Source: Oreocharis arfaki
Taxonomy: Eukaryota > Chordata > Aves > Passeriformes > Paramythiidae
DNA length: 64,000 nucleotides
NCBI GenBank assembly: GCA_013398015.1
Contig: VZRR01007848.1
Coordinates: 1 to 64,000 of the forward strand
Direction: 5' to 3'
Each line of letters starts with the position of its first letter. Position 1 is the first letter of the stretch. The notes under the pieces are model-generated. The model searched no databases. It was given only the letters and a program-made list of their open reading frames with translations, and was not told where the DNA came from. Below, piece by piece: positions 23,013-35,962 of this stretch. The translations under genes were made by a program, and so were the position numbers.

Positions 23013-26000
23013 CTAACGAAAGAAACTTGATAACTCAGTTTATCAATGTGGTTAATAATACACTCTGTGATGCATGATTCAAATACAAGTCCTACGCAAT
23101 CTAGATGGCAGTGCACACATTATCAGTAACAACTGACTAAAAATAACAAGTATTAAAAGTAACAAACCTCAATTTTTCTTTGGTAGCTTGTGGTGCTCCT
23201 TTTAATAAAAGCCACTTTACAAGTATCTAAACCAAGTCTCTGTTGGGTTGGTTTTTTTTTTTTGAGTGAGGAAGCTGAGGGTGAGCCAAAGTGAAACATC
23301 TTTATAGTCTTGGTAACAGACTGTAATAGGAATATCATTAAATAAATTCTTGTAATTTTGTATCCAGTGGCTGAGATACCCGTGCAGTGTACATTACAGA
23401 TACAGAATTCTTGTCCTTTAATCAAAATGAGACTGAACAGCTACAAGAGCAACTGTAGAGAAATTGAAGTACATTTGGACACCATTCTTGGTTTGTCTAC
23501 TTCTCTATGCCATTAGATTACATTTTCACCAGATGGTATGCTAAATTGTGTCCACAGATCAAAAAGACCACAGGCCAATCAAACAGGTTTTCACCTTTCA
23601 TTGCCAGCACTTCTTTTCAGGTCACAAAACCTAAGCCAAGATCCTCACTTTCAAAGCAGTAAACAGCATTCTCATTTCATGTCTCCTTCAAAGTTCATCT
23701 GAAGCTGTCATTCATATTTGCTTATTGTTTTCTTGAGCAAATGAATCACAAATATATGAACAGTAAGTACCTCTCTGGAATTTTGGTAAAGGATCTGTGT
23801 ATTTGTACATAGATGCTGTTTACCAGCAGTGTTTTCAGTAAGGGTGAAAAAAAGCACATCTGTCTTTGTCTCAAGGATAGTGACTCCTATCTGTTAAAAC
23901 CTCAAGAGATAATGTTGACAGAACCAGAGCTGCAAGTTGTTTAGTAGCACTTGCAAATTAGAGCAGATCTTCACAACAGTGGGACTTTTCTCCTACGCAC
24001 CTAACATTCCAGATGGACTGCATCGAAACACACTTGTCCAACACAGAACAAGAAAGAATACCATTACAAAATATAAACTGATATCAGCTTGGCCTCTCCC
24101 TCCTTAGAAGAAATCTGAGCACAGTATTTTTCCACATTTTAGAAAGGCAAAGACAATTTTATTTTAAATTGCTGAGCACCATAAAGAGCTGCTTTTGTAG
24201 GTACCTAAAAGGAGACATTAGTTGTTTAAATGTTTAAAGGTGTCCCTCAGTAGCTTCAATCACATTCTGAACAAAGCCATACGCCTTGCCAAAAGTTAAA
24301 CTACATAATCGATGGAAATCACAGATACTGTTTACCATCCGAAAGCTGAGAAAAATCTCAGCATGCTGGAATTTAAAACAACCCAAGGGTCTCATTTCAA
24401 ACTTGATGGCCGTGCCTTTCAGCTGGGATTTGGCTGGTGCAGAGGGTGGGTACGCCATCTTTTAAGTGCAGATTTTAGATGTGCCTTTGATTAGAAAAGC
24501 ATTTTTCTCTTTGTGCATACAAACATTCTGTTTTTAAAGGGGAAAAAAATGAACAGTGCTACTCCATCCTGTTTAGCAGACATCTGTACTAAATGTTTTG
24601 TAAAACTTCGGTCAGTTAAAAGACAATCCCAAAACTTGGAAGAGGCAAACAAATTGATTTTGCACAAGCCTGCACACATACTGGCGCAGAGTGCTTAGTA
24701 GCCAGCTAATCCGAGGGGAAGTTAAGGTTCTCACTTCAGTGGGTGAGCTGTCTGGCAGAAAGTAACAGGCAGCCCTTCTACCTTCAATGATAACCAAAGC
24801 AAAATGTTTTGTTCAAGGTCAGCTCATTTTCAAGCTTTCTCTGTGCTCAAATGGCTCAGCTGCTCTCATGCATATCTTTGAAAGACCCCTGCAGTGAGCT
24901 GCAAAAGTCCTTCAAATCCTCACCAGACTAAAACTGGGAACTCAGGATGAGGGGGAATTGAAAAGGAGCAACAGCAAACCCCAGGAGGCTAGAAGAGCAC
25001 CAGCTGCACTCTACCTATCTGTTTTAAGAGACATGGTTTCTGGTCTCTTGCATCACTTTTAAGACTGTATTAAACTATAACTCTGTTGCTGCTTTGTTCA
25101 ATAATTTTATGTGATGGTTTGTTTCACCCTTTCCTGCTTATAGCAACTATAACTTGTGAGAAAAAGAATGTTCTTTTTTTAAGTTTTTAAATCTTTAGTT
25201 TTTAAATGCTCAGAGAGGAATTTAAAGCATATCATTGACTAGATGGAACACAATAAACATCTTACACTCTCTGGCAAGGCATTCAGCAATATCTAAGTTC
25301 TGTCATAAAGATGACAAAATCACAGTTCAGAAGCTGCAAGAAAGTATTTGGCACACTCAAAAGTTTCTGACGGACACACAGCAGCCAAAGTAATGCCTAC
25401 TATTGAAGGTCAATTAATTCAAAAAGCAAAAATTAAGGCTTATCCATATAAATACATTTCAAGTGTATGCATCTCTAGGTCAACTTTGTACTGAAGTCCT
25501 ATTCCCCAGTTGTTTAAATTTCGAAATTACATTCATAAAAATATATTTTTCAATATTTACTCTGCTTCTTCTACTTCTTTCTTCTCTACATTTTGAGTGT
25601 TTAGTTTCAGAAATTCCATTGTCATCAAAATATCAGTATCTGTCTATTGATTTGCTTTAGCAGTATTTCTGAGTTCAGAACATGCTTTGGTGAGGTAAAC
25701 ATTTCATATCCCCAACCCTAAAGAAAATAAGATATGTGAATTAATTTACAAAAGATTTTGCATATTCACAGCAAAGCACATAGTAAGACTAGTCAAATAT
25801 CTCACAAGAGCCCTACAAGTTTCTCCTCTTGTTGTTTTAACTCCTTACACCAAAAAGAATGATGAATTTTTTAGATAAGTATTGCCTCACAGAGAAGAAA
25901 TTTCGTGTCTGTTAAAAAATCAAAGGAAGCTAATATGCTTCCAAATCTTATTTTTAACCAACATTTTAACTGAATGTCCACCTCAAGTATTTGCTTTTTT

Positions 26001-29000
26001 CTTAATCTAAGTTGCCAATTGCCAAAAACCAGGCTAGCACACCAAGGAAACACATGCATTTCAATTTGCAACATTTTTCTGAACTTTCTTAGAAGCCTTC
26101 AATATTGTTATTACCAGAATTAAAGATCTAATTCTGTGCAAGACAGAGCCAATACTGCTGCTCTTATTATCCAAGCTAATCTGTGCACACCCAAAATAAA
26201 AACAAAACAGAATAAAAAATTGATTTTCTGTGAAAGTATCAACAGCATTTCTTCCATAGTTACAAACAGATGCTTAATGACTCCTGCCTTTCAAGTTTAT
26301 AAAACTTGCAAAGCAATTGCAGTAATGCCAGGTGTATAAGTACAGACCAAAATTAGCAACGGAAGAGAGCAAGCTGTTGTTACCAATTTTGCATAATACT
26401 AGAATAGCTAGAACAGAACTAGGCTCTTCTGAGCTCCTTTCAAAGACCTCAGTGATATCAAGTAATTTGAAAATAACCCTTCCAGCACAATGTTTTTCTA
26501 CCTTTACCAACAGTCAAGCTCAGGACTTAAATTAGATAACTGGCTCCCCAGCTCAGTTCAAAGACACTGTTTTCGATTGAATTGGAAATTTTATTGCTTA
26601 TGGTGCATGCATTCAATTCTAAAACAACAGCAAGCTTAACTGCTTGAGAGATTCTGCTCTGGAAAAAGCAACTTCGGTAAAATCAATGCTTCTTTGCTTC
26701 CATCTAACAACAGAGAATTACATTACAGACACTGTTTGCAGTATTAAAAAGTATGTGAGAAACAAAGCAAAACAAAGCTCATAAACAGCCATCCAGTCAT
26801 TTCAGAAAACAGACAAAGAGAATTCTGGCTTTTAGGAAAAACAGTTTAAGGAACTTACAGTCAGGATTCCTTTTATGGTTTCAAAGAATAAGAGGAGTCC
26901 CCAAGTTATATTTATCTTACTATAAGCAAGCAGTTGGGTACTTCCTGAGGTGCAGGGTAATTGTTTTGTATTTAATATAACCCTGAAATACCTCGGTGGA
27001 GAAAAGGAGGTGCAGAAAGTATTTATCATGTTTTTTTCACAGCTCTTCATTATTTGGGTAAACATAGTCACATCTTTAGAAAATAAAATGGAAACAACAG
27101 CTGAACCACAGCTTTTCAGCTTGCCAAGATCTACAGTGTGTGCCAGAAGATTAAAATAAAATAGAGTTAGTAAATTTAGAAGCTGATCCAAAATATTACA
27201 GCAGAAACTCTCCATTTCTTAGTCTGCATCCAATTTTATAGGAGGAGGGAAATGAAAGAAATTTCTTGGGATGACTTACATTTGCAAAAAGTGTCAAAAT
27301 GTAAACTGAGGGGACTGAAAGCCACTGTTAAAAAGAGCTGATCTTTCACAGAAATCTCTGTGAATTATGTGAATGCTGTTGGCTGAACCTGCTTAGAAAA
27401 CACTGCCAATCAACATGCAGCTCCTCAGCAAAAAGAAACCTTCTTCCAGAAATGTTTCATCCCAAGAGAAACTCCCTTCCACAGTACAGCCCTGGAGAAC
27501 TTATGTACTAGCAATCACTAGGAAATGGAATCGGGAAACACACCACTTTCAATAGGAAGAATGACATTAATCAGGTAATAAATCAATGTACAACCCCACT
27601 TAATATGAAACACATTTATGCCTATCCTAAATTACACAGTTAAGGAGCAAGCTGATCCAGTAATATATTCTATGCTTTTCAATGAGCTGCTGCAAGTTGG
27701 CACAAACACATCATTACTTCAGAAATCCTAGAAAAAGCTTTGCCTCTTGCTAATCTTTTGTTCCTGAAGGTAGAACCCAACCTATCACTCCCAACAGGCA
27801 AACCACAATGAAATTTCTGTGGGTTTCTTTTTCTTCATCAGTTCAAATGTGCAAGCCCTCAGTTTTTTATAAACTTCTTTCTTAGATAATTTTAGAAGGC
27901 CATTTAAAAAATTTCACATCTGAGAGAGTACTAAGAATGAGTAAGCTGTTTGTAAATGCCATGAAATAAGATTCACAAGACAAATTGTACCTTTTATTGT
28001 TTTCATGGATAAAAATTATTTAGAGGAGGAAAATATTCAGATACACTGTATACTTAACAGAATAAAAATTGTTAACCAGCCTCACACATCAAACCTGCAG
28101 CAGAAACCCACACAGCAGGTTGTGGACTATCATTATATAGGTGCAAAGGGTAAGACAAAAGTTAGAGATGACATGAGCCCCAGGCTGTTCAGTCAGGTTC
28201 TCAAGGGCAAATCTGCAATACACACAAATTTTTATCCAACTCACTGCTGCAAGCAGAGTCACAGCTCCTGCGACCTCTCCCAAGACCCAAAATGGTGCAC
28301 TTGCAGCCCAAACAGCATTCCCACAGAAAGGCTACAAGATGGACTCTGAAGAAAAAAGGTCTCTGCAGAAGCACTGATATCCTAAGTTTAAAAACTCTCT
28401 GATAATGCAACAGGTACAAACCTCTCAAAATATGTTACCATGTGAGGCTTTTCTTCTCTAAAATATATCATCCTCAGCCTAATCACCAACCAACCATCCT
28501 TAAAATACAAACCCTAAGTTGGTCAAAAACAGGACAGCAAATAGAGCAGCCCCTGGAGCACCAGGAGTAGAAACCTGTTGATCTGGACTTGCAGACATGG
28601 AGAGACAGCAGCCAGTGTTATGCTCTGCTCGAATGAACAGGAGGCCAGCTCACCCCTCGCTTTTGTCCTGTTGTGTTGCCTTACCCTAAAAGCACAAAAG
28701 GCTCATGAGACAGGACAAGATTTTGGAACTGGGGAGACAGAGGGAGGGAAATAATCCCATGCAGATTTTTCTTTTTTTTGCAAGTGACACTCAAGTTCTC
28801 CCTATATTCATACTTCCCTCATCCTGTTTTCACTGCACTGACGCTAATCCGCCTTGAAATTGGCTGATTCTGCCCAAGCCATGTTTACACGGAAGCAAGT
28901 TTCATCTGGTTGTCCTCATTCAGGGACCAGTTTCTGCTCTGTGGCAGAAGAGATTATTAAAAACCGTATATTACAAGCACATGCTTTAAAGTGACTCAGC

Positions 29001-29517
29001 TTGGAAAGATAACTGTATTATATCAGCCTTCCACTCCCTAGGTCACAGAGCGGGAGAGGTAGCAGTAAAAATCTCAAATGGAAATTGCTTTCTAAATATA
29101 TTATCCTCCATAAAAGCCATTTACCAACTGCTAGTACCCACAAGACAAAGGGAGAAGATAAAGAGTACATGTGACACGGCAGAGTAGGGAGCAGTGTGGA
29201 GGACTCATTTGTATTATCACATTGAACATTAACCACAAGAAGGAAAAAAACCAAATGCTCTCTGTTTTGCACAAACATCAATTACATCTAGTAATTTCAC
29301 TGATCACTCTTGTGAAGCACTAATGCATACAGCATTCTGGCTTTTATGGCACAGGCAGTGTTTCATTGTCTGTCTCTGCATCAGAATTCCCTTTTGTTTG
29401 GGAGAGAAGAGGAAAACATTTTATTTTTTCCTATTATAAGTAACATCTGCAGCCTCACATGAAGCTTGAAGATCACACTACCTAAACCTGCTAGCTTATT
29501 TCATGGCAGAGAACAAG
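23013..29517. other. Unique AT-rich sequence, no gene recognised
   Basis: The interval contains a T12 run (23252-23263), a 15-base-period AGTTTTTAAAT duplication near 25180 and a small hairpin TTCACAGA/TCTGTGAA (27345-27364). Open frames are numerous but short. The longest are 127 codons on the minus strand at 26832-27215 and 114 on the plus strand at 28005-28349. None has a recognisable domain. No interspersed repeat was recognised before the CR1 at 29518. Confidence 0.55.
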
Positions 29518-30804
29518 GATCATAGAATCATTAACATTGGAAAAGACCTCTAAGATCAAATCTAGCTGTTAATCCAGCACCACCATGTTCACCACCAAAC
29601 CATATCCCCAAGTGCAACATCCACAGGACCTTTGAACACTTCCAGGGACAGCAATTCCACCACATCCCTGGGCAGCCTGTCCAAACAGCCTTTCAGTGAA
29701 GAAATTATCCCTCATATCCAATCTAAACCTCCACTGGTTCAATTTCAGGTCATTTATTCTCATTGTTTCACTTGCTACTAGGGAGAAGAGTCCGACCCCC
29801 TCCTCACTACATCCTCCTTCCAGGGAGTTGTAAAGAGCAGTAAGGTCACCCCTGAGCCTCCTTAACAAGGCTAAAGACCCACAGCTCCCTCAGCTGCTCC
29901 TCATCAGACTTGTGCTCCAGACTCTTCCTCACCTCTGTTCCCTCCCCTGGACACATTCCAGCCCCTCCATGTCCTTCCTGAATTGAAGGGCCCAGAACTG
30001 GACACAGCACTCAAGGTGTGGCCTCACCAGTGCCCAGCACAGGGGGATGGTCACTGCCCTGCTCCTGCTGCCCCTCCATTGCTGACACAGGCCAGGTGCC
30101 CTTGGCCTTCTTGGCCACCTGGGCACACACTGGCTCATGTTCAGCTGCTGTTGACCAGCACCCTCAGGTTTTCCACCAGGCAGCTTTCCAGATACTCTGC
30201 CCCCCAGCCTGTAGCACGGCAGGAGTTGTGACCCAAGGGCAGGACCCGGCACTTGGCCTTGTCAAAACTCAGACCTTTGGCCTTGAACCATTGATCCAAC
30301 CTATCCAGATCCCTCTGCAGGGCCGTCCTCCAGCAAATCAACAATCCCACCCAACTTGCTCTCATTTGCAAATTGATGGAGGGTGCATTCAATCTCCTCA
30401 TCCAGATCACGATAAAAATATAATACAGGGTTGGCCCCATCACTGGGAACCCCACTGGTGACCAGCCACCAGCTGGATGTAACTCCATTCACCACCACTC
30501 TCTGGGCTTGGACACCCAGACACAAGGCGGATTTTTTACCCAGTGAACACTGAACCTGTCCAACCCACGAGCAGCCAGTTTCTCCAGGAGAAGGCTGTGA
30601 GAAATGGTGTCAAGAGCTTTACTGAAGTGCAGGCAGACAATACCACAGCCTTTCCCTCATCCACCAAGCTGGTCACACTGCCATAGAAGAAAACCAGGTT
30701 GGCCAAGCTGCATCTGCCTTTCATAAATCTTTGCTGTCTGGGCCTGATTCCCTGGTTGTCCTGCATGTGCCATGTGACGGCACTCAAGATTATATGCTCC
30801 ATGA
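29518..30804 (-). mobile_element. CR1 LINE, 5'-truncated, inactive reverse transcriptase
   Basis: This CR1 copy lies on the minus strand. Its 3' end is at the low coordinate, ending in a tail that reads AATGATTCTATGATCC on the minus strand. The body covers the reverse transcriptase and 3' region. Minus-strand frames at 30536-30856, 30301-30525, 30141-30488 and 29929-30252 are pieces of one former ORF broken by frameshifts. Recognisable pieces are FMKGRCSLANLVFFYGSVTSLVDEG and, after the catalytic palm, GVTSSWWLVTSGVP and FANESKLGG. The last stands where active CR1 enzymes have the FADD catalytic motif, so both catalytic aspartates are lost. The segment for the first catalytic motif is also frameshifted. 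Similarity stops abruptly near 30804 at CTCCATGA. The element is closely related to the copy at 53069-54495, in opposite orientation. Confidence 0.93.
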
Positions 30805-33800
30805 CGAGTTTTATACAAGCACACTTCAGTACAACAAAACCACACTTTTCCTCCAAGGGTTAAATAACACCTTCACGCTTAACAAGAACTCCAGCGAATT
30901 CCAGTGGAAGGAGGGAGGGGCACCTCTTCCATTTGTTAAGGAAGTGAATCCTTTGCTGTTGTTTCCTCATTATCATTTAAAACATCCTAAAATGACCAGC
31001 CTTTAAATCCTTGTTTGTTCATTGCTTCAGCAACTGCTACCAATCCCCCTAAAAACAGGATTTAATTCCAAATGCCACCAGTCACTTTTGTTGGGGGTCA
31101 TCACCACTACAACTTCTCCAGTAACTAGGCCAAAAATTATATTAGCCTTTCTCAGCTGCTAATTACCAATTTTCTAGACCTATGATCTAAGCTAGAAAAA
31201 AAAGTGTTACTGGTTTGCTTCCCACCCATTCATTTTACACAAAACAAGGAAAGACACCAGTCACACTAGAGAGCATTAATCTATGCTTTCTGGTATTCTA
31301 CATTTCAAATTAGACCTAAATTGCTGTAATTTTTGATTACAAATAAGAGGTACCTAAAATTTAAAAAAACAAACTATTCCTTTATTAGTTCAACAGCTTT
31401 TCAGCCTTCTAAGCTATGGAGCTGATGTTTCTCTGCCAAAAAAATTGTGTAGTTGCTAGAGCAGCGTCTTGAATTCAAAAATATAAACAAAGCAATCAGT
31501 TGCCTACATACACATGCACCGTACTCCTGTGCAGGCAGACTTGCTCAGTTCAGTAAAATGGACATATCTCCATCAGATTCTCATCAAATTCAAGAATAAC
31601 AACCACAAACTAAAGATGGAAGAAGACATGCAGCAAAGTCCAAACCCTGAGAATAACTGCAATTAAGATGATGTTGAGAAGTGGAGGCTTGCTCCCTGCC
31701 CCCCAAAGAGATAATTCCTAAACTTATCAAAATTCCAAGAGATCCTTAAAGACAGCAAAAGACAATGGAGAAAGGGATGAATATAGCAACTTGATAAAAG
31801 ATCAGCATCAAATAGTTTTGGCTAATTTTTAAGTGGGAACTGTCCACTGAGGCCTGTTAGATAAAGAAAATGTACTTCTCAGTGTTAAATATCCACATCC
31901 CAGGGCTCTCTTTGCACGTGTGTGTACAATTTATGCTACACAAACAAACCTACTGAGGAGATGCCTCACGGCTCCTCTACCACTGGCAATGGACTAAAAA
32001 AAAAAACCAAACCCTATTACCAAAACCTGAAATTGTGGTATCATTTTTAGCTCTCATAATAAATTGCTACTTTCTGAAATAGATGTCAGCATGTAAATTA
32101 CACAGCTGTGCACACTTTCTCAGCTACATCAGGAGTTAAGTAAACGGCAACACAGCTAAGATTATTCCTCCAGTACCTCAGTATTTGAATGGACTGGCAC
32201 TTCAAGTACACGAATCAACTCAGTCTGCACTCCACAAACACACACTTCTTACTGGTTTTCAGTCACAGACAGCAGTGATTTTTAATTTTTATTGCTGCCT
32301 GTCTCTGTCAAGAGCATGGCAGGCAGCACGGTAGGGAACCAACTGAGACGTGAGGTAGAGAGGAGTAAGTGTACATCATTTTCAGCTGCAAAAAGGGTAT
32401 TAACAGAAATTAACAAGCATTTAACCCACTTTGCTCCAGAGCTCCCTGGCCATTATCAAATAATATGAAGCTAAAAACCTCTGAAATAGATCCAAACAAG
32501 AACACAGACAGGGGTTGAGCGCTGTAATTCACCACTGCAGGCAGGCAAAAAATTACCACCTTGATAACAAAGGACTGAGGGCACTGACAGATGTCTCTGG
32601 CAAACCATGCTGGGCCAGCTGAATACCAGCTGCCAGCCTGCCCCTCCACTACTGAGCAACCTCTCAGCCATCTTCATGTAGAATCTTCAGTGTTCTTGCT
32701 CTCCTCAGCAGCTCAGCCTAATACACTGACTTGTAAAGGGAGAACAGGCACACATTACCTTTTAGCACTTAGGTACAAAGCTGGTAACCTCTGGCACAGG
32801 GATAAGTGAATACACAACACTGAACAGGCAATAATTTTCAGTGAAGGGGTGAAGCAGGTTGCTGGGGGAGATAAACTATTAACATCAACCAGAGAAGAAT
32901 TGCTAGACTGCAACTCTCAAACCCCCAAATCTCTGATTTGCAGGAATTGCCTGATACTCATGCCAAAAATCATCTGTCATGCTGCACATTCATTCTGATC
33001 AACCTAGAAGCAACGTATATTGCACAGAACTGCAGACTCTGAGGAGAAAGAGAAGCTGGGGCAGAAACAAAGACAACCACCCACGGGATGATGTGAGGAA
33101 TCACCCACAATGCAAGACATACAGCCAGCTCCTAAAAACACAATTTCAGACAGTGACCATATTATCTAGGTATCAGTGGAACAAATCGGTATTCTTAAAA
33201 AGAAAGGGATTATGTCCAGCAAGCAATCTACAGATGTCCTTATTTTCTTTCTACTTGAAAACATACTATCACTGAAAAAATAACCAGTGTAAGCCTAGAT
33301 CAGAAGAAATGGATGACTGGCAAGCAGATGGAAGTAAGCTTTACCTACAGACAGTTGCTATGGGCTAAGTGAGAACACAGGGGAAAAAAGCAGAGAAAGA
33401 TAAGAGTATATGCATGTAGGGTGAGAGAGAGGGAAAACTTAACCTTGTGCTGAAGACTGCAATGTGATTATCTTGTAGCTGCAGGTCTTGTACCTGAAGT
33501 GACATGCACATAAAGATCAGATCTCCAGTGCTCATCGCCCTTCATGGGAATATAAATCATCACTCAATCCTCACATCGTATTCATCTTTGTCTGTTCAGG
33601 CTTTCTTTTCTGATTTCTTGAGAAAGAAGGCCAAGGCTGCCTGTTCATGCCAAATCCACTCTCTACTAAACACCACTATATATTCTTAGGCATTCAATTT
33701 ATAATACCAAGCAACAAGATTCTAAGCACTACAGATTTAGAAGAAGCCAGAATATTAAAAAGACTTTAATCCAGAAGCTATGGATATTTGGGCATTTTGT

Positions 33801-34771
33801 GTTTGGAAGCTCTAGTCTGTTTGAGTTTTATTGAAATACAGACATACTTCTCTTGGCAGGGGAGTGTGTTTCTTGCTGTAAGACAACAGAAAAGCACTGG
33901 CAGGACTTGCCCCACATCAGCAGTTTGCCTGTCACTGATGGCAAACCGTACACTGAATGAGGCATAATAGAAGAACTTGGCTTTAAAATTGTTGTTAGCG
34001 TTCTCTTACACAGCTGGGCAATTTTATGAATATGGTAATAACTATAACCTTTAGAATTCAAGACAGGAACAGCAGATGGAACCTAATTAAGAGAGAAAAA
34101 TTATTAATTCATCTTCATAAGGAATGGGAAAGGTAACAACTCTTTGCAAAGGGAGGTCTTCTGTGTCATTTAATAAATGCAGAAACAACCCAGTAGACCA
34201 GGGACTCATTGGGAAACAGCTACACCCCGTACTGGAGGCCAAGATGTGTTACTTGCACTGAATAGACACGAAACAAGAGTAACAACGAACAGTGGCAGTT
34301 TCTTTCACCGTACGTACATGACTGCTCTGGTCTGACTGCATCCTCAGCTTTAGCTTACACAGAAAAAACATGCAGAAAATTGTATTTCTTTCAAGCTGCT
34401 TCAGTTACCTTCACTTCAAATTCATGAAAATCCCTGAAGAACTTTCATTACTCTGTTCTTCTTACAAATAATGCAAGGCAGTAGACACATGTCTTTATGT
34501 CCCCTCATACAGCTCAGGGTACCAGATGGAGTAGGAGGCAGGAGGAGGCTTTTTAACAGCTTGGGAAGAAGAAGGATTTTTGTTCTTTCTGCTGGAAGAA
34601 AGGAATGGGAATGGGGAGAAGCAGATGAGGGGCATAAATACTGTCTTAGAAAAATCTAAAGGGGTCCAGAGCAAAGATCCCAGCAAATACTCTGTTCTCT
34701 TCTTAAGCTCTGTCATGTCAAGAATGAAACTCATACTACGTTTCATTTGTAAAAATGTTAAGATACTTCAA

Positions 34772-34788
34772 GGTGGGGGGTGGGGGGG
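34772..34788 (+). other. G-rich run, G6-T-G7
   Basis: Two long G runs are separated by single T bases (GG-T-GGGGGG-T-GGGGGGG). At most three clean runs of three G can be drawn with loops, so it is a borderline quadruplex motif. Confidence 0.6.
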
Positions 34789-35135
34789 CATATAAAAACA
34801 GAGCAAAAGATCTCATTCCCAACTAGGTGCCTCACATTCATCTTCTCCAAAATCAGCCTGCAGTATCTGTACATCTTCTCTTTTCTCACACTTTAGCATA
34901 GAAATTAGTAAATATGTAGAGATACAGCTGATTTATTCCTCTTATTCCAGCAGTGCTGATTTCACTTCTAAGGAAACTCAGGAGAAGGTAATGATTCAGC
35001 TGAAGTAAAAGCATGTAAAAACAGGTGAGAGATGACAGCCACTCAAGGCCCTTCCTCCATTCCAGGCAACATTTTTCTAATCGCCATTTCACCAAGGTGG
35101 CAGGGGGAGACTAAAAACAGTGAAGCTAAATACAT

Positions 35136-35155
35136 ACACACACACACACACACAC
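35136..35155. repeat. (AC)10 microsatellite
   Basis: Ten perfect AC units are preceded by an imperfect ATAC. It is a likely length-variable locus. Confidence 0.95.
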
Positions 35156-35390
35156 CTACCACGCAACTTCTGTTTCTGTTTACTCAGTCCTTATCCAGGC
35201 CCATTAAGCAGCATTAGCTGGAGATGAAAGGAATGTTTTGAAGGAGACAGGCATGCATTACTATACCCAGTTGGGCAAGTAGTGGTGCCAGTGATACAAA
35301 TCCCATAAACTGTGCTTCGTTGATACTTATTTCAACACCTACCCCAGTGACAGTAGCATAAATATAAACCACCTCTTCACAGTGGCATAA

Positions 35391-35438
35391 ATACACACAT
35401 TTGTGTACACACATTGTGTGTGCATGTGGTGCATGCAC
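35391..35438. repeat. Imperfect CA/TG-rich stretch with palindromes
   Basis: Alternating purine-pyrimidine words (ACACACA, TGTGTACACA, TGTGTGTGCATG, GTGCATGCAC) switch strand phase several times. Such alternating sequence is prone to Z-DNA or cruciform formation. No function is implied. Confidence 0.7.
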
Positions 35439-35645
35439 TGTTTTCTCGCTCTGGCACAACATATTTGATTTTGTGTGCCTTATTACTGCAGCTCCCAACT
35501 CCAGCAAAGAACTCCTCTCCAGCCCCCTCATCAGTTCTGCCCCGCTCCCTCCCACTTACACTTCCTTTAGCTCATTAGCGTAAGTAGGTAAAATAACATG
35601 TAACTCACAACGTAAATTGTTCACTGAGGCATAAACGTTCAACAG

Positions 35646-35753
35646 GAATCAGAGAATCACAGAATATCCTGACCTGGAAGGGATCCACAAGGATCACTGA
35701 AGAAAACAGCTGGCCCTGCACAAAACAGTCCAAAGAATCACACCACCTGCCTG
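35646..35753 (-). mobile_element. CR1 LINE, short 3' tail fragment
   Basis: About 100 bases match the minus-strand view of a CR1 3' end. AATCACAGAATATCCTG is followed by CTGGAAGGGATCCACAAGGATCA, GGCCCTGCACA and AAGAATCACACCAC. The tail (ATTCTGTGATT-type on the minus strand) differs from the ATTCTATG tails at 3927 and 29518, so it comes from a different CR1 subfamily. It is strongly 5'-truncated and contains no coding sequence. Confidence 0.8.
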
Positions 35754-35935
35754 CTTTCTTGCTGTACGTTATCAAAATCCCACTTCTTTGACCAAAACAA
35801 ATACTGAAACAGTTGCAAAACGCTGTGAGGGCAGAGACAAATTTGGTGTATTTCCACTTAGCCAGTTGTCATGTTAACAGAAACACTCACAGCAACTGCT
35901 GTGAAACGTGTTCGCTTTACCAGTCACTCCAAATA

Positions 35936-35962
35936 GAAAAAACAAACAAACAAACAAACAAA
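35936..35962. repeat. (AAAC)n tetranucleotide repeat
   Basis: About five AAAC units follow an A run. It is a short perfect microsatellite. Confidence 0.93.

Larger units (their letters stand above)
30805..35645. other. Unique sequence with small repeats, no gene recognised
   Basis: No exon, RNA gene or interspersed repeat was recognised. The interval contains a G-rich run (34772-34788), an AC microsatellite and a CA/TG stretch, each listed separately. Open frames up to 113 codons (minus 35214-35555) run through the CA/TG repeats and have no recognisable domain. Confidence 0.55.

Noticed and set aside
30018..30461. 147-codon plus-strand open frame
   Set aside because: It is the antisense of a CR1 reverse transcriptase fragment.
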